Shown piece after piece: positions 41,242 through 53,722 of a stretch of 64,000 nucleotides of DNA. The stretch covers positions 145,852,429-145,916,428 of the forward strand of contig NC_092806.1 in the NCBI RefSeq assembly GCF_040954645.1. Reading direction: 5' to 3'. The DNA is from Diabrotica undecimpunctata. Lineage: Eukaryota > Arthropoda > Insecta > Coleoptera > Chrysomelidae. Position numbers and translations under genes: made by a program. The notes beneath the pieces are model-generated. The model was not told where the DNA came from. It saw nothing but the letters and a program-made list of their open reading frames with translations, and did not search any database. The stretch's first letter is position 1. Each line of letters starts with the position of its first letter.

Positions 41242-43292
41242 CTAATGTAGTAGATAATAATATTGTATATTGAGTAAAGAAAAAGTAGAATAAAATTTGT
41301 TTAAATTTAATTTCGATTAAATTTAAATGGAAGCAATTCTACCTAAATTCGAAATTGTATATATAATAAAAGTGCATGATATACATATAACTTTACCTTG
41401 ATTAAACTTTGGCATTTCATTATTTACATGTAAATATATCTGCTGTTCAAAATTAAACGGTGTGGTTTAATTCGACTGCGTAATGAAATTAATCAATGTG
41501 ACATACGCAGATTGATAGATCGAAATAAAATAAAACAAAACCAGAACGTATTGAACGTATACCTTTTTTAAAAATGTATGGCTATGTTAAACTGTCCAAT
41601 AAGTATTAACCATCCAGCAAGTATTGACCACACTTTTGTAATAACCTTGGTCAAAATTTTAACTTTCACGTTTGCTTTAATTGTGGTTATAATTTTTTTA
41701 GGATAGCACTGGTGATGCAATAGTTTTTCCCACAACTTTCTGTGATGTAGCCCGATAGGGTTTTTTATTAATATACCTTTTATAAAGGAAATTTTTTAAA
41801 TAAAAATTTTTCAGTAAAAAGCCTTTGATCATCCTTACTATACTCAATTTGGAACTTGTTTATTAGAAACCAATATCATGACAGTATACTAAATCCCTTT
41901 CCTGCTTGACAAACTGAGTAATTTGTTGATCTCTATACCTGTACTTGTAAATAGGTTTAACAGCTGACAACAAATATTTTTCTGTTAATCTTGAGTCAAG
42001 CAATTCCATTTTTTCTTTCATTAAACCCAAATATATCACTAAGTCATCTAACTCAGCTTCCGTAAACAAATGTGGTTGTAAAGTTCTCCGGATGGATAGC
42101 AGACGGATATCACTTTCTTATTTTTTCATTATACCCAGAAATATCCACAGTACAAAGCTTTCTTTTTTTTTTAAATCACTTCCTTAAATCCTCTACACAA
42201 ACATAACAAACCCATGGAGGAGCCTCTAACTTTTGTGTTAATCACCAATTTCAACACTAATATATGCAAAGTACACTATTTTTATAAATTTACCACGTAC
42301 TTAGCAAAATGTATTAGAACAGTTTTTACAATCACGGCTAGCTTGGGTACTTAAAGCACATGGTTCAAACAGTAAGAAGTAAGGTTATGTTTATTGGAAT
42401 AAAACAACTTTACAGTTGTTGTTTAAGAAGAAGACCAAAGAAAAGAAATAGTGTTGTATATTCCATTTATTAGTGCTACCAAGCTAGTAACATTTAATTT
42501 CTCAAAGTAAAAAGCAAATGTAATTTATTTAATTTTAAATATTCAATATTGTGAAAATTGGTGGGCGATACAGCATTTATATTATGAGTTTCGAACTCCG
42601 CACACCAAAATACATAAAACAGAGGTAATTTTATCAAACTAGTTTTTTCATCGTTGGCCAGTGTTGGCCCATCTATGGAAAAATATGTTGAAGTTTTCAA
42701 TTTGTAGCTAAGATAACTTTTAGTTGTGGCTTGTCCATTGTTGTGTTAGTTTACACGTTATTTACACGTTAAAAGCTGTGATCAATAATAATTAATAGAA
42801 GACACCTCCTAGATCTCTCTCTAATAATAAGTCTCGTATAATATGTTGGTTAACCTTCAAACACTCTACTCTCCGCCTATTATCAAAGTAAAATATTAAA
42901 TATTCGACATTAAAAACCGCAAACTAATTTATCTATAAAACCATAATGTAAACTACAACAAAACAACACCCAAAATTGTTTTTCAGCGTAGCCTTCGAGA
43001 ATTTCCAACCAAATTAAACATGAAACGCTAAGGCGAATTACCACTAGACCATTTTAAATTTGTTTTTCAATTATTTATAAGGTATAATGTTACAATCAAG
43101 TGGAAATGTTAATAACAGTTGTCGAGACCACAACGCTTAACAATAAATTTGTGTTCAATACTCAATGCTCCAGTGGCAGCTCTATCGGCACGGAAGAAAG
43201 GTTTAGAATATTAGTTATTATTATATAAGTTCATATGTAGACAATATTTCTTAGTTTCTTATATTTTGGCCCATTTTTTTTTTTTGTTAGAT
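41242..43292. other. AT-rich stretch without a recognised gene
   Basis: Short frames at 41863-42069 and 42494-42700 have no recognisable motif. 2 kb of probable intergenic DNA with several T-runs. Confidence 0.4.
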
Positions 43293-43300
43293 AATTATTC

Positions 43301-43373
43301 TCAGGCCTCGGTTCTTTTCTATTTTTTTTTTTTAATTTTTTTTTTTTTGAAAAAGAAAAGAACCGAGGCCTGA
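43301..43373. repeat. 19-bp perfect inverted repeat around a T-rich spacer
   Basis: TCAGGCCTCGGTTCTTTTC at 43301-43319 and its exact reverse complement at 43355-43373, separated by 35 bp of mainly T. It sits at the very 5' edge of the family D insertion. Confidence 0.95.
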
Positions 43374-44940
43374 AATGCTTAAGATCAAACTTAGGAAAGC
43401 CTATAATAATCTCATTGAAGGATAAAGATAGAAATAAGAGAAAAGAACGAAATCCTAAAAGTTACTCAGACATTTTACCGTGATTTATATTCCTCAAACA
43501 AGAACCCAGATAACACTGCAAAGGAAGACCTTAAGAGAAAGATAACGAATGTCAACTCAGAAATACTCCCTAACATAGAATCCTTCGAAATAAAACAAGC
43601 TATAGCACAACTAAAGAACAATAAGGCTCCGAGTCCAGATGGAATACTTGTAGAAATGTTGAAGGAGGGGAATGAAATTATTCTTGAAGAATTAAAAAAA
43701 CTTTTCAACGAATATCTTCACAGAGGAGAAGTCCCAGATGATTGGAATGAAAGTTTGACAATACTTCTCTTCAAAAAGGGAGACAGGCAGGATTCCGAAA
43801 AGGTTACAGTATAGCGGATCATCTTCTTACAGTCAGAACTCTAATAGAGAAAGCCAATGAATATCACTTGAACTTATATATTGGCTTCGTTGATTATGAA
43901 AAGGCATTCGAGTCCATAGAACTTTGGGCAATAGAGAGAGCTATGAACAACTGCAGGATAGACTCCCGATACAGAATGCTCATACACAATATTTACAAGA
44001 AAGCTACAATGAAAATACAAATTGATGCGAGAACCAAAGCTATACCAATCAACAGAGGAGTTCGCAAGGGAGATGTTATCTCACCAAAGCTATTCACACT
44101 TGGACTTGAAGACGTGTTCAAAGTCATTAACTGAGCAGATAAGGGAGTAAATGTTAATGGAAGAAAACTGAGTCATTTAAGATACGCTGATGACATTTTA
44201 ATATTCGCTACAAGTTTCGAAGAACTACAGACCATGATGACGCTACTATTTCAATCTTCGGAAAAAGTAGGTCTTAAGATGAACTTGGAAAAAACAAAAA
44301 TAATGACAAATACACCGAACATTCCAGAAATAACATTGAATGACATAAATTTAGAAACAGTAAGCGAATACTACCTGGGACAGATAATGAAAATTAACAA
44401 AGAAAATCAAACTGCAGAAATTATAATAAGAATAAGGTTGGCGTGGGCAGGATTTACAAAACTGAGTTGGATCTTGAAAAGCACTAAAATAGAACAGTAT
44501 TTGAAAACCAGAATTTACGATCAGTGTATCCTCCCTATACTCACGTATGGTTCACAGACGTGGACACTCACCAAGTCCAATATGGATAAAATAATAAAAG
44601 CACAAAGAGCGGTGGAAAGATCAATGCTGCAGGTGAGACTTATAGACAAAAAAACAAACAACGGATTAGAAGCAAAACCAAAGTAAAAGGCGCAGGGGAA
44701 TATGCTGCCAAATTAAATGGACACATGCCCGACTGAAGGATAAAAGATGGAACCACGAAATACAACAGGGAAGACCATGATTAGAAAACAGAAGCAGAGG
44801 AAGACCACAAATGAGATGGGCTAATGAAATTAAGCTAAGAAGATCGAAGGACACACCTGGAAGCAAGCTAGAAGACACTGGATTGATTTGGGGGAGGCCT
44901 ATGTCCAAAGTTGGATTACTTAAGGCTGAAGAAGAAGAAG
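43304..44940 (+). mobile_element. Family D LINE with imperfect 11-bp TSD and a 5' hairpin
   Basis: AATTATTCTCA (43293-43303) and AACTATTCTCA (44941-44951) flank the insert, differing at one base. After the 5' hairpin, the plus strand reads KVTQTFYRDLYSS, LKNNKAPSPDGILVEMLKEG (43610-43675), VPDDWNESLTILLFKKGD, then jumps to QAGFRKGYSIADHLLTVRTL (43787-43845), so about 55 RT residues are deleted. Then FVDYEKAFES, RGVRKGDVISPKLF, catalytic HLRYADDILIFA (44180), KTKIMTNTPN, RIYDQCILPILTYGSQTW, and a C-terminal SRGRPQMRWANEI-type block ending GAAGAAGAAG. Only a few stops (INxADK; EAKPKx). Confidence 0.88.
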
Positions 44941-44951
44941 AACTATTCTCA

Positions 44952-45212
44952 ATATAAAATACTCTCACTAATCGTTTCGTCATTATTTCTATTATTTGTG
45001 TCATGATGTTTCTTCTTGTACATAGGAGAGTTCTATTTACGTATCCATATCTGGGACTAATATTTTATGCTTATTATTATTTTAGTAAGAATCATGCACA
45101 AACGCAGACACTCACAAAAATACCGAAAAGGAATCTGCAATAACAGACATAATCAATCATTTACAAGATGAGACGAGTTTCGTCTCACCATCCACGCAGG
45201 TTCCGAAATTAT
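44952..45212. other. Short spacer
   Basis: No gene. It contains a small palindrome, GAGACGAGTTTCGTCTC (45171-45187). Confidence 0.4.
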
Positions 45213-45599
45213 TTAACCCTTCAGTACACCCGTGGATTACATAATACGTAGTCCATTGAATTTTATATTATTGCTATTTGGACTATACTGTATATGAAGT
45301 TGCCTATCTTCTTATACTTTCAAGGCATAGTATAAGGAACTGTTTTAGTATACGACTGTCGCTTGATGTGTGTAGGTATAAGAAGTTGATTGTGTTCTGT
45401 TACCATTGTAATTCACGCGTATACTTACGTAAGCCTAAACTAAATTATATTTTGTATCCGGCGGTTAAGGTAAGTTTTCAGCGTGAAAAAGAGTAACAAA
45501 TATTTATTTTTTATTTTTGTTTTAATTATCAGCAACGTTTCGACCAAAAAAAGTAAGATTCGGCGACTCTAATTTTGAAAAAATGCTGATGGAGTGGAA

Positions 45600-47706
45600 T
45601 AATGAATATAGATGTTAGTGACAACGACAGGTGCTCAGATGACTATAACGTTGAGCAATGTATCTGATGATGTTCTAGAACAAGAATGTACCATGTCCGA
45701 ACAAGAATCGGAACAAGACTATGATGAAGAGGTTCAAGGGGAAGAAGATGAAAAAAAAAATAATTTCAAAATACTATCTTGGCAAAGACAAAGAACAAAG
45801 TTAAGTAAAATGTGCCCTGCGCCTATTTCAAGAACTCGTGCAACAAATATCGTTTTGAAGTTACCAGGCCCAATTACTGTATGGCTGTGAAAGTTGGACA
45901 ATGGACTCTGAAATAGAAAAAAGAATAGATGCCTGTGAGATGTATATATACAGATGAATGTTGAGAATTCCATGGGTACAAAAAGTTAATAATGTTGAGG
46001 TACTTCGTCGCATGTGTAAACAAAAAGAATTACTAAGAACAATCAAAGAGAGGAAAATGCAATACTTGGTTCAGGTATTGAGAGGCAAAAGATACGAATT
46101 ACTTCAAGTTATACTGAAAGGAAAAGTAAAGGGCAAAAGATCAGTAGGAAGATGCCAGAACTCGTGGCTGGTAGACCTGAGGAGATGGTGCGACTGCTCA
46201 TCAGCAGAAATCTTTCGCGTAGCAGTTTCCAAAACTACAATTGCCATTTGGATCGCCCACCTTCGAAAGGAGACGGCGCCATGAGAAGAAGAGGACCAAT
46301 TAGAGAAGCTAGAAATGCAAAAACACAGTTTGAATGCTTCAAATATATGCTAGATGATAATATCGTCAAAGAAATTACGCGTTGTACCAACATCTATATT
46401 GAGAAGGTAAGAGCAAATTTACAACGCTACAGAGATGCTAAAATGGCCGACGTCGAAGAGATTTGGGAACATATTGGTATACTCTTTTCAGCAGATGTTC
46501 TAAATGTGTTTTGCAAATGTGTAATAATAAGAAAGGTACTGGTGTTGAAGCTATTTACTTAACAATATCTTTAAATCGTTTCCGATTTCTACTCGGTTTG
46601 AGATGTTTGAGGTTTGACGAGACCTTTACGATACGAGACATTTTTGAACTTTTTATTAAAAATTTTCAAAAAAATTTTACACCTTCAGAATATTTAACAG
46701 TTGACGAGCAATTACTTGCTTTTAGGGGAAAATGTCAATTCCGTCAATACATCCCCAGTAAACCATCCAAATATGGTATAACATTATTTGCGTCAGTAGA
46801 TAGCAAATATGCATATACCTATAATATGGAGATTTACTGTGGAACACAACCAACTTGTTCTTTTGAATCTGATTGGAGTAGCGCAGAGGTTGTTAAAAGA
46901 ATGGTTAAACCCATAGAAGGAACTGGCAGAAATGTAACTGAGGATAACTGGTTTCCCAGTATACCTTTGGCCATGAATTTGCTTCAAATTCGATTAACCA
47001 TTGTTGGTACAATTCTTAAAAATAAGAAGCAGCTACCGCAAGAATTTATAATGTCTAAAAACAGAGACATTCATTCTTCACTATTTGGATTCCTCCAAGA
47101 AAAATGTATCTTGGTAACGCACGTTCCAAAAAAAAAATAAGGTCGTATTAGCTGTTTCAACCATGTACCATTGATTGTATTGATCCTGAAACAGAAAACA
47201 AGAACAAACCCAAAATAATCACGGATTACAACAAAACAAAATTCGGTATGGATCTGGTTGACCAGTTGTGTGTACAATATGATGTTTCCCGAAGCTCTCG
47301 GCGTTGGCCACTCACCGTGTTCTTTGATTTATTAAATATATCAGAAATTAATGCATTTTCCCTGTATAAGGCTAATATTGCCACTGCATCACTCCCAAGA
47401 AGCACTTTTCTTTAGGACATTTCGTTTGAATTAATAAAACCACTGATGTTAAGGCGACTAGACAACAACAAATCAACAGAAATAAAAGAAAAAATAAAAT
47501 TTCTTCTAAAAATAAATAAGGAAACTCCTAAAGAAGTTCCGACTCGATCGTCGGTCCTTGGGCGTTGTCATATTTGTGGACGAGCATGAAATAAGAGCAG
47601 AAGAAAATGGTGCACCAAGACATCAGTGGACTTGCCCAGGACATTTAAAGCAAATATGTGTACATTGTGCTAAGATAAAACAGAACATGCAGACTGAATC
47701 AGATTA
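45600..47706 (+). pseudogene. piggyBac transposase, interrupted
   Basis: Acidic N-terminus (LEQECTMSEQESEQDYDEEV) then SRTRATNIVLKLPGP (45828-45872), where a LINE is inserted. It resumes REARNAKTQFECFKYMLDD (46303), then a frame change near 46500. Catalytic residues are visible: YLTVDEQLLAFRGKCQFR (first Asp), GRNVTEDNWFPSIPLA (second Asp) and KFGMDLVDQLCVQYD (third Asp), so the DDD set is kept. RRWPLTVFFDLLN and a C-terminal CHICGRA..KWC..CTLC zinc-binding tail end it at 47706. Frameshift after HVPKKK (47135) and stops in STFLxD, RAxNK and LCxDK. Confidence 0.85.
45877..46291 (+). mobile_element. 415-bp family C LINE fragment inside piggyBac
   Basis: AGGCCCAATTA (45866-45876) and AGGACCAATTA (46292-46302) flank it, a TSD with one difference. 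The insert begins LYGCESWTMDSEIEKRIDAC, runs through MLRIPWVQKVNNVEVLRRM, VILKGKVKGKRSVGRC and SSAEIFRVAVSKTTIAIWI, and ends CATGAGAAGAAG. Same C-terminal layout as the intact family C copy at 38390. It split the transposase frame after KLPGP. Confidence 0.9.
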
Positions 47707-48010
47707 AGATGTTATATTTAGGATATTATAGAACCTAGTTTGATTTGTAACGTTTGGTTGAAGGTAACTTTGATTTATAGTATTGGTTTTTTTAATTTTC
47801 ATTGTTTTTTTTTATTGTTTTTTAAATTAAAGTACACTTTACTTATAAAATAAAGCCAATTATAAATTGCAGTGATATTAAAACCTCATTAAAACAATAA
47901 CACTATTTTCAAATAATATTGCTTTTCTAGAGTTCCAGTACGTATGGATTACTAATGTATCCACGCGTGTAGTCACGTAAGAAAATAAAGCGCGTTTACT
48001 GGAGGGTTAA

Positions 48011-49040
48011 ACAGTTTCTCCCGGACGATGGACTAGACGAAGTAAACCCATAGAATCGCCACCAATATCACCGGATCCTACTCTATTAGGTTGTTTCTTG
48101 TAGGGTAACCAAAAGTTCAAGGTCACACAAATGCACAAAACATTGCTTATACAGGTTCTTTAATTAATAATTTTTTTAACAACATACGTTATTACAAAAT
48201 TCTGGTATAGTTTTTGTAAAGGGGGTGTATTTTTTAATTCGGAATTGTTTAATTCTTTCTGTTTTTTGTCAGTACTTACCGATTCCGTGATTCTTTTTAT
48301 ATATTTATTTTTCTGTTTATACGAAGAGTCAATACATGTTTGGTTTACTTTAAAGCTAGTTTTATATTGTGTCTGTTCCGAAAATAAAACATTCTTAGCC
48401 TACGGGTAGTCCGTTGAAACGGACTGGCGCCCATTCTTACACATATTTTGGTCAAAAGAATTCCGACCCACTTCGCTGCCTGACAGGATTAACTTAACCG
48501 CTAGCCAGATATACCTCTGTGTCATCCTTTTTCTTGATAGTGGATTGAAGGGTGAGGTGACAAAACTATTAAACCTTTTGACCACTTCTTCTCATATTCC
48601 TGTAATTATCTGGTAAAATGCTTCTTCAAATTGATCTTTTTCGGAGATAAGTATTAAAATACATATTATTTAAGAAACTAACATAAAAATGTATTTAGGA
48701 AAGCCACCACATAGGAATAAAGGTAAAAAGATTAATGAATACAAAAAGCTTTATAACAAAAGTTGATTAATATCTGTTGATAAAACATATTTTGCAAATT
48801 CTGTTTTATAAATACATTAAGATAAAATCAAGCGTTGTCAATTTTCTAAACACAAACGACCAATATTTTTACATCGCAATGTACAGATAAATATAAAAAT
48901 GATTTCGAATGGAATAAAACATTTATTTCTATTAGTCTGTAATCAGAAATACAGATACCACTTAAATTCAAATAAAAAATTCATATTTACAGAATTTTAT
49001 ATGTGTTGTAAATAAATCAGGGAGTTATGTTTTAATTTAA
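48011..49040. other. Spacer
   Basis: No gene recognised. The small minus-strand frame at 48400-48585 lacks known motifs. Confidence 0.4.
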
Positions 49041-49046
49041 AATATA

Positions 49047-49690
49047 CCAGGTGTGCCAAAAGAAGCGGAACGGTCGAATATTTCGCAAAATTAACATGGG
49101 TTGGAAAAACTGAAAAACTGTTCAATATTTTTCAAAAATCTTAAGTAAGGGTAAAGTCAAAATTTTACCTATGTTTGCGACCTTTTTGAAGTGGAAATAT
49201 ACTGCCAGGTTCACTGATGATGGTCCGACTGCACAGAAAACGAAATTTTCGGATTAATGGTTTTGGTAAGGGAGAAACTAAAAACTTTTGCTACATTGCT
49301 ACGTCACCTTAGTCTTAGTGATACCGTGACGATATAATTTGCCTACCACATTGGGTATCACTTATAGGGGTTGAAAGTGGGGCTGCAATTACTGGCTGAA
49401 GATAAGGTAAGAACAAACCGAAACGTTTGCAAACGGCCACTCTTGTTTTGGTTGAAAAGCTGCGTCGTAAGTAACTGATTAAAGGATGGACTGGAAGGGG
49501 TAACTACAAAGAGAGAAATCAAAAAAATACTTACATAGATTTCCTGGGCAACACACACAAAAAGGTTAATAAATTATTTGAAAACAACGCCGTTTAAAAG
49601 AATCCTCTTGCTGGATAAAAACAGGGCTTATCTTTCCTAAAAAGTATTAAAAGTATTAACAAAATTTTTCAATAAAACTTACAATGTGCA
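49047..49690. other. Probable 5' part of a Tc1-like element, no coding motif
   Basis: Begins near CCAGGTGTGCCAAAAGAAGC, a repeat-end-like sequence, and leads into the transposase remnant. No clear inverted partner was found at the right side (50680 has only a loosely similar CCAGTGGCAGAG), so the left limit is uncertain. Confidence 0.35.
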
Positions 49691-50485
49691 TATGGAAAAT
49701 CGAACAAAGATGGAATCATTTTGAAGGTGATTGTAGATTATCTGAGAGAAACTCCTTTTGCCACAGCTCAAAAATCTAGATAAGAGACAGCATTTCCAGG
49801 CAGTATTCACACTGCACCTAGTAGGAAAAAAGCAAGAGAATTAATAAATTGTGCAGCTGCAAGAAAACCTTTTGACTAAGAATGAAAGAGGAGATGAGTT
49901 GCATTTTCGTAATAAAATTATAAACCTTGAAGACAACCGGTCTGACGTTACATTTTCCAAGGAAAAAGTGTTTCAATCATATAGCAATGGTCAAACAAGA
50001 GTTTCTAGGCCAAGAAATCATAGATCTGATGAACGGTAAACTCATAATTTAAGAAATAGTGTACGATTCTCGGTACGTATGGGAATGGATAAGTGACTGG
50101 CGTTTTTTTCTCATATAGAAGAAAAATTAACAAAATTATATTACAAACATATTCTTGAGAACATAATGTTGCCACCAGTGATCCAGAGATTTGGAAAAAA
50201 CCACTTCATCTTCCAACATGACAATTGCCCGTTGTAACAAGTAGAATTGTGTGAAAATGGTTAAAGTAACTCATGTTAATGTTCTTCTGTAGCCATTCCG
50301 GAATCCAGACCTCAGCCACATCGAAAATGTGTGAGTAGAGTTGACAAAGAAATTAAATGAAAGAAACCTTAGGCCACGGAGTAGAATTAAATGAGCAGGC
50401 ATGGAAGGACCTCGTTAAATATAAGAGGAGATTTGTGCTATCTATGAACAGAAGATTACAAAGTTAGAATAATAGGGCTTTCACC
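49690..50485 (+). pseudogene. Tc1/mariner-like DD34E transposase remnant
   Basis: Plus strand: IIDYLRETPFATAQKSR, FPGSIHTAPSRKKARELINC (49790-49850), LEDNRSDVTFSKEKVFQSYS (49925-49990), IEEKLTKLYYKHILENIML (50120-50175), RFGKNHFIFQHDNCPL (second Asp), RNPDLSHIENVW (Glu), ELNEQAWKDLVKYKRRF, MNRRLQ. At the first catalytic position the sequence is FSKEKVF where FSDEKVF is expected, so the first Asp is Lys. Several stops and frame changes. Mobilising enzyme is dead. Confidence 0.8.
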
Positions 50486-50489
50486 AAAT

Positions 50490-51640
50490 ATTAATTGTGT
50501 TACTGTTTAACATTATTTAATATAAAATAGATATAAAACAAAATAGATGTTTTTAAGAACATAATCAATTTTATTCAAAAAAACTTTTTCTTATATTTTT
50601 TATTTTTGTTACATTTTGTAGAGTAGATTTATTTTATTGTAATTTCTTTATTTGAAATCAACCTATTCGGGCTCTGCCACTGGTAATTAACATCATTTTG
50701 ACATAAAATATGCTTTAAAACGGAGTAAAAATTCAAAAAATCGGATACCAGATATGTATGAGTGTTAATTATTCAATGGCAGCCGTACATCAACAAAGCT
50801 TAACCCCTTTGTTTCAGCTTGCGGTGTTAAATCTAATAGATGAATCAAACCAAAAGCCAATTTATTAGTTGATAAAGGATGGAACTTAACAAATGTTTGC
50901 AGGTTGTTAGCCATGTTGGCACCTCCGTAGAGATAATATAATTAACCGAATTTCATCTTATACTTTGCCAACTTGTTAGTCGCAGGCGGAGGAAGAGAGA
51001 AATTTAAATTAGATCCGGGAAGTTAGTTATATGTATATCGGAGAAGGCATTAAGAGCAATTCTTCAAGCCTTGGGAACATTGTTTAGAGAAAACAAAACG
51101 TCGGGAAGTGTAGTGTTGCAAACTGGGGGTCGTCAGTTATCGTAAGTATTAACGAAGAACGGATCGGGGAATAAGAAGTTTTGGAATATAATGTATACAT
51201 AATAGCTCCATATAAACGGAAAAGGTAACAATATAGCGCAAGAGAGGCTATTGCTTTGTTAAAGTTTAAAACAACGTAATTTCTATCCACCCTCGGATAA
51301 AAGCTTTTCCTTGAATTTTATATCCTTATTTGTTGCATTTAATTTGATACCTGTTTAAAAGTATCATATCCTAAAATGTTCTGTATTTTTTTAACGTACA
51401 TTTTATACTAAGCAGTTTGTATTTATAATGTGTGTTATAACATATTAATACGTGGAAGAGCCGAACATATAATACGATGTTATACTAATAATAATTTATC
51501 TCAGGGTTTTTAGGGTTTATTTTATAATGAAAATTACAATGATTTGATAAAGCTGTATAATCGTGTTCCTTTTACAAAAGCTAAACGTTAACTCACTACG
51601 TTTAATTTCAATACTGTCTTTTTGTGTTTCGTCACATCTG
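50490..51640. other. AT-rich spacer
   Basis: No gene recognised. It could hold the right end of the Tc1-like element and a gypsy 3' terminal region, but no matching repeat was found. Confidence 0.35.
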
Positions 51641-51829
51641 TAAACTAAAATCTATACAAAACGGTCAGACCACACTCAGATCACTGGTCCATCTTACAGG
51701 ACTCCCGAAAAGCCACATGTTGGGGTTTAAAAATCATATTACGGCTCCTCTAGAGGCGCAGCGTCAGAAGTTGGTTTGTTACAGTCTCCCACCTTGCCTT
51801 GATCTCGTAAGAAGAAGGGCCAGCAGAAG

Positions 51830-52085
51830 ATGAGGTTTTCTTCCTTTGACGTTATCGTCTTCGTCTTAGTACTACAGGCGTTAAAGCTGCAGTGTCATTG
51901 AGGCTAGCTTGTGTAAGCGCGGATACGTGAAACACACCAAGAGCAGTAGGAGTGTCCACTCCACAAAGCTAATAACTCACAGGCGATACCACTTGCTTTA
52001 TCCTATAGGATTCATCTCACTTCGGGTAGAATTTAGCTGTCTTACCTTTCGTCCTGTTACTGGAAGTGGTTGTTTTGGCCCATTC
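51830..52085 (-). pseudogene. Gypsy integrase C-terminal tail
   Basis: Minus strand RTKGKTAKFYPKxDESYRIK then VVSPVSYxLCGVDT, LGVFHVSALTQ and LTPVVLRRRR. This is the chromatin-side C-terminal tail of a gypsy integrase (KFxPRxDGPYxI.., YHVSALxxY, basic end). Two stops replace conserved residues. Confidence 0.72.
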
Positions 52086-52129
52086 TAAATTTTCTTCTTT
52101 GAATTGACGTCGGTCATCATGTTTATATT

Positions 52130-52480
52130 TCACTTTTTTGCGATCAAACATGCACTTTTTTCTATTTAAGTTACTAAAACCACGGCGATAACGGTCCAAG
52201 AACCTTTGAAAATTCATTGGGGCTCTTTTTAGTGTAAAAGTCATCCGTAAGTCCCAAACAGTGACACAAACTCAGTTTTATCACGGTGAGCTTCAGCGAC
52301 ATTAACGTAATAATATCCCGATCGTAAGTATATGGTAGACATATTATAAATTGTTTGCTTTGCGGCGTGTAATAAATCGTTCATACGCGGTAACGGACAC
52401 GAGTCACTAGTAGTCACGGCGATTAAACTTTGATAGTCCACGCAAAGTCTCATACCGCCATATTTTTTCGGCACTATACC
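52130..52480 (-). pseudogene. Gypsy reverse transcriptase N-terminal part
   Basis: PKKYGGMRLCVDYQSL, TSDSCPLPRMNDLLHAAKQT and STIYLRSGYYYVNVAEAHRD (52470-52290): the Asp expected in STIDLRSGYH is Tyr. After a stop/frameshift, FTLKRAPMNFQRFLDRY follows, then directly KCMFDRKKVKYKH. The interval holding the YLDD catalytic box is missing. RT function is impossible. Confidence 0.82.
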
Positions 52481-53025
52481 ATATTCGCCTAACAGAAAAG
52501 TAGAATAAACAAACTAGGGACGCGTGATATATTCATTCCAAGTATCTAGAGATGCTGAAGAGGTATCTACTTGTTACAAAATCACTTATACTGTAACTGA
52601 TTATATACTAAAGCATATCAAAAGTAACAAGTAGAAACTCACAAGTAACGACAATCTACACCTTTAAACAAAGACGCATAATTTGCAGTTTTAACAGATA
52701 TGGATTCAGTAATCCTTACGAATCATATTTATGTCTGTTGAATTATATAAATATAATTTTTACTTTTAATAGCTCTATATATGTTAGTTGGTATATTTAT
52801 AGTGTTGGTTTATAATTATAGTGTTATTTAAATAAACTTAGAACTGTGAACATTTTTAAGGTGTTTGCTGTTTTCTCTCAACTGAAGTAAGTAAATTTAA
52901 TATTATTTTGACTGTATTATAATAATTATTATGATGATAAAAGGGTTGCAAGTGTGAGTCCATAATTGAACAAATATATTAAAAAGGTCAATACTCACAA
53001 TCTAATATTTACTTTCAAAGTTTTA

Positions 53026-53085
53026 CAGAAGCGATCGGTTTCGAGGCTTACAATATTTGCCTCATCCTCAGGCCCAGCAAAGAGT
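53026..53085 (-). ncRNA. Hammerhead-like motif (candidate)
   Basis: Minus strand CCTGAGGATGAGGC, an 11-nt loop, then GCCTCGAAAC. CUGANGA, a 5-bp GAGGC/GCCUC stem and GAAA are the conserved order around stem II of hammerhead ribozymes, with one extra U before the stem. Stem III and the cleavage-site side were not identified, so activity is doubtful. Penelope-like elements are known to carry hammerheads, but no Penelope coding sequence adjoins this site. Confidence 0.3.
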
Positions 53086-53353
53086 TTGTTTTGTTAAAAA
53101 ACAATAATATAGATATCGCCAATAAGAAGTTTTCCGCTTACATCCAGGGTACTGTCTGTCTTCATCTTTTCCTTTTGACACTATCATTGTAGTGAGGTGA
53201 TATGTTGATCATTATATATGTATGTAAATAAAAGGTCTTACAAAATAAAGACCTTTAGGTCTTAACCTTGTAAGAACCTGTGACAAAAACAACAAAAAAC
53301 AAAAAAAGGACATCCTACTGCATAATATGTGATTTTCCATCTTCCACAAGTTT

Positions 53354-53722
53354 TTAAACTATATACAGTCCTGATGTGGATTCATTTCGCATAATGTGTC
53401 CAAAGTACTGTAACTTTCGAGATTTGATGGTGGTCAGTACCTCTCGGTTCTTCTTCATTCTTCTGAGGACCTCCTCATTGGTGACTCGGTCAGTCCACGG
53501 GATTTTAAGTATTCTCCGATATAGCCACATCTCAAATGCTTCCAATTTTCTGCACATATCTTCGTTCAAGGTCCACGATTCAACACCATAAAAAGAACAG
53601 AGAAGACGTAGGTAGCATCGCAGCATTCTTACTTTTATACCAAGAGAGAGGTTGTGGCTCTTGAAAAAGGCCCCCATCCGGTTGAAGGTGGATCTAGCTT
53701 TTGATGTGGAAATGAGTAGCAA
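53354..53722 (-). pseudogene. Family C LINE C-terminal fragment
   Basis: 122-codon open frame: KARSTFNRMGAFFKSHNLSL, RMLRCYLRLLCSFYGVESW, KLEAFEMWLYRRILKIPWTD, RVTNEEVLRRMKKN, LQYFGHIMRN. Same order as residues about 655-760 of the intact family C protein. It lies inside the DNA element at 52479-54572 and is truncated at both ends. Confidence 0.82.

Larger units (their letters stand above)
45217..48006 (+). mobile_element. piggyBac-type transposon with TTAA flanks, carrying a LINE insert
   Basis: TTAA at 45213-45216 and 48007-48010. Ends are CCCTTCAGTACACCCGTGG and, inverted, CCCTCCAGTAAACGCG. Just inside both ends is a GTGGAT/ATCCAC-containing palindromic stretch with ACGTA. A plus-strand transposase with several lesions fills it. 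Length without the 415-bp LINE is about 2.37 kb, normal for piggyBac. Confidence 0.92.

Noticed and set aside
45612..45890. Stand-alone acidic protein
   Set aside because: It is the N-terminus of the piggyBac transposase, cut by a LINE with an 11-bp TSD.
49047..50690. Terminal inverted repeats of the Tc1-like relic (CCAGGTGTGCCA and CCAGTGGCAGAG)
   Set aside because: Similarity is limited to about a dozen bases with mismatches, so the pairing is not convincing.
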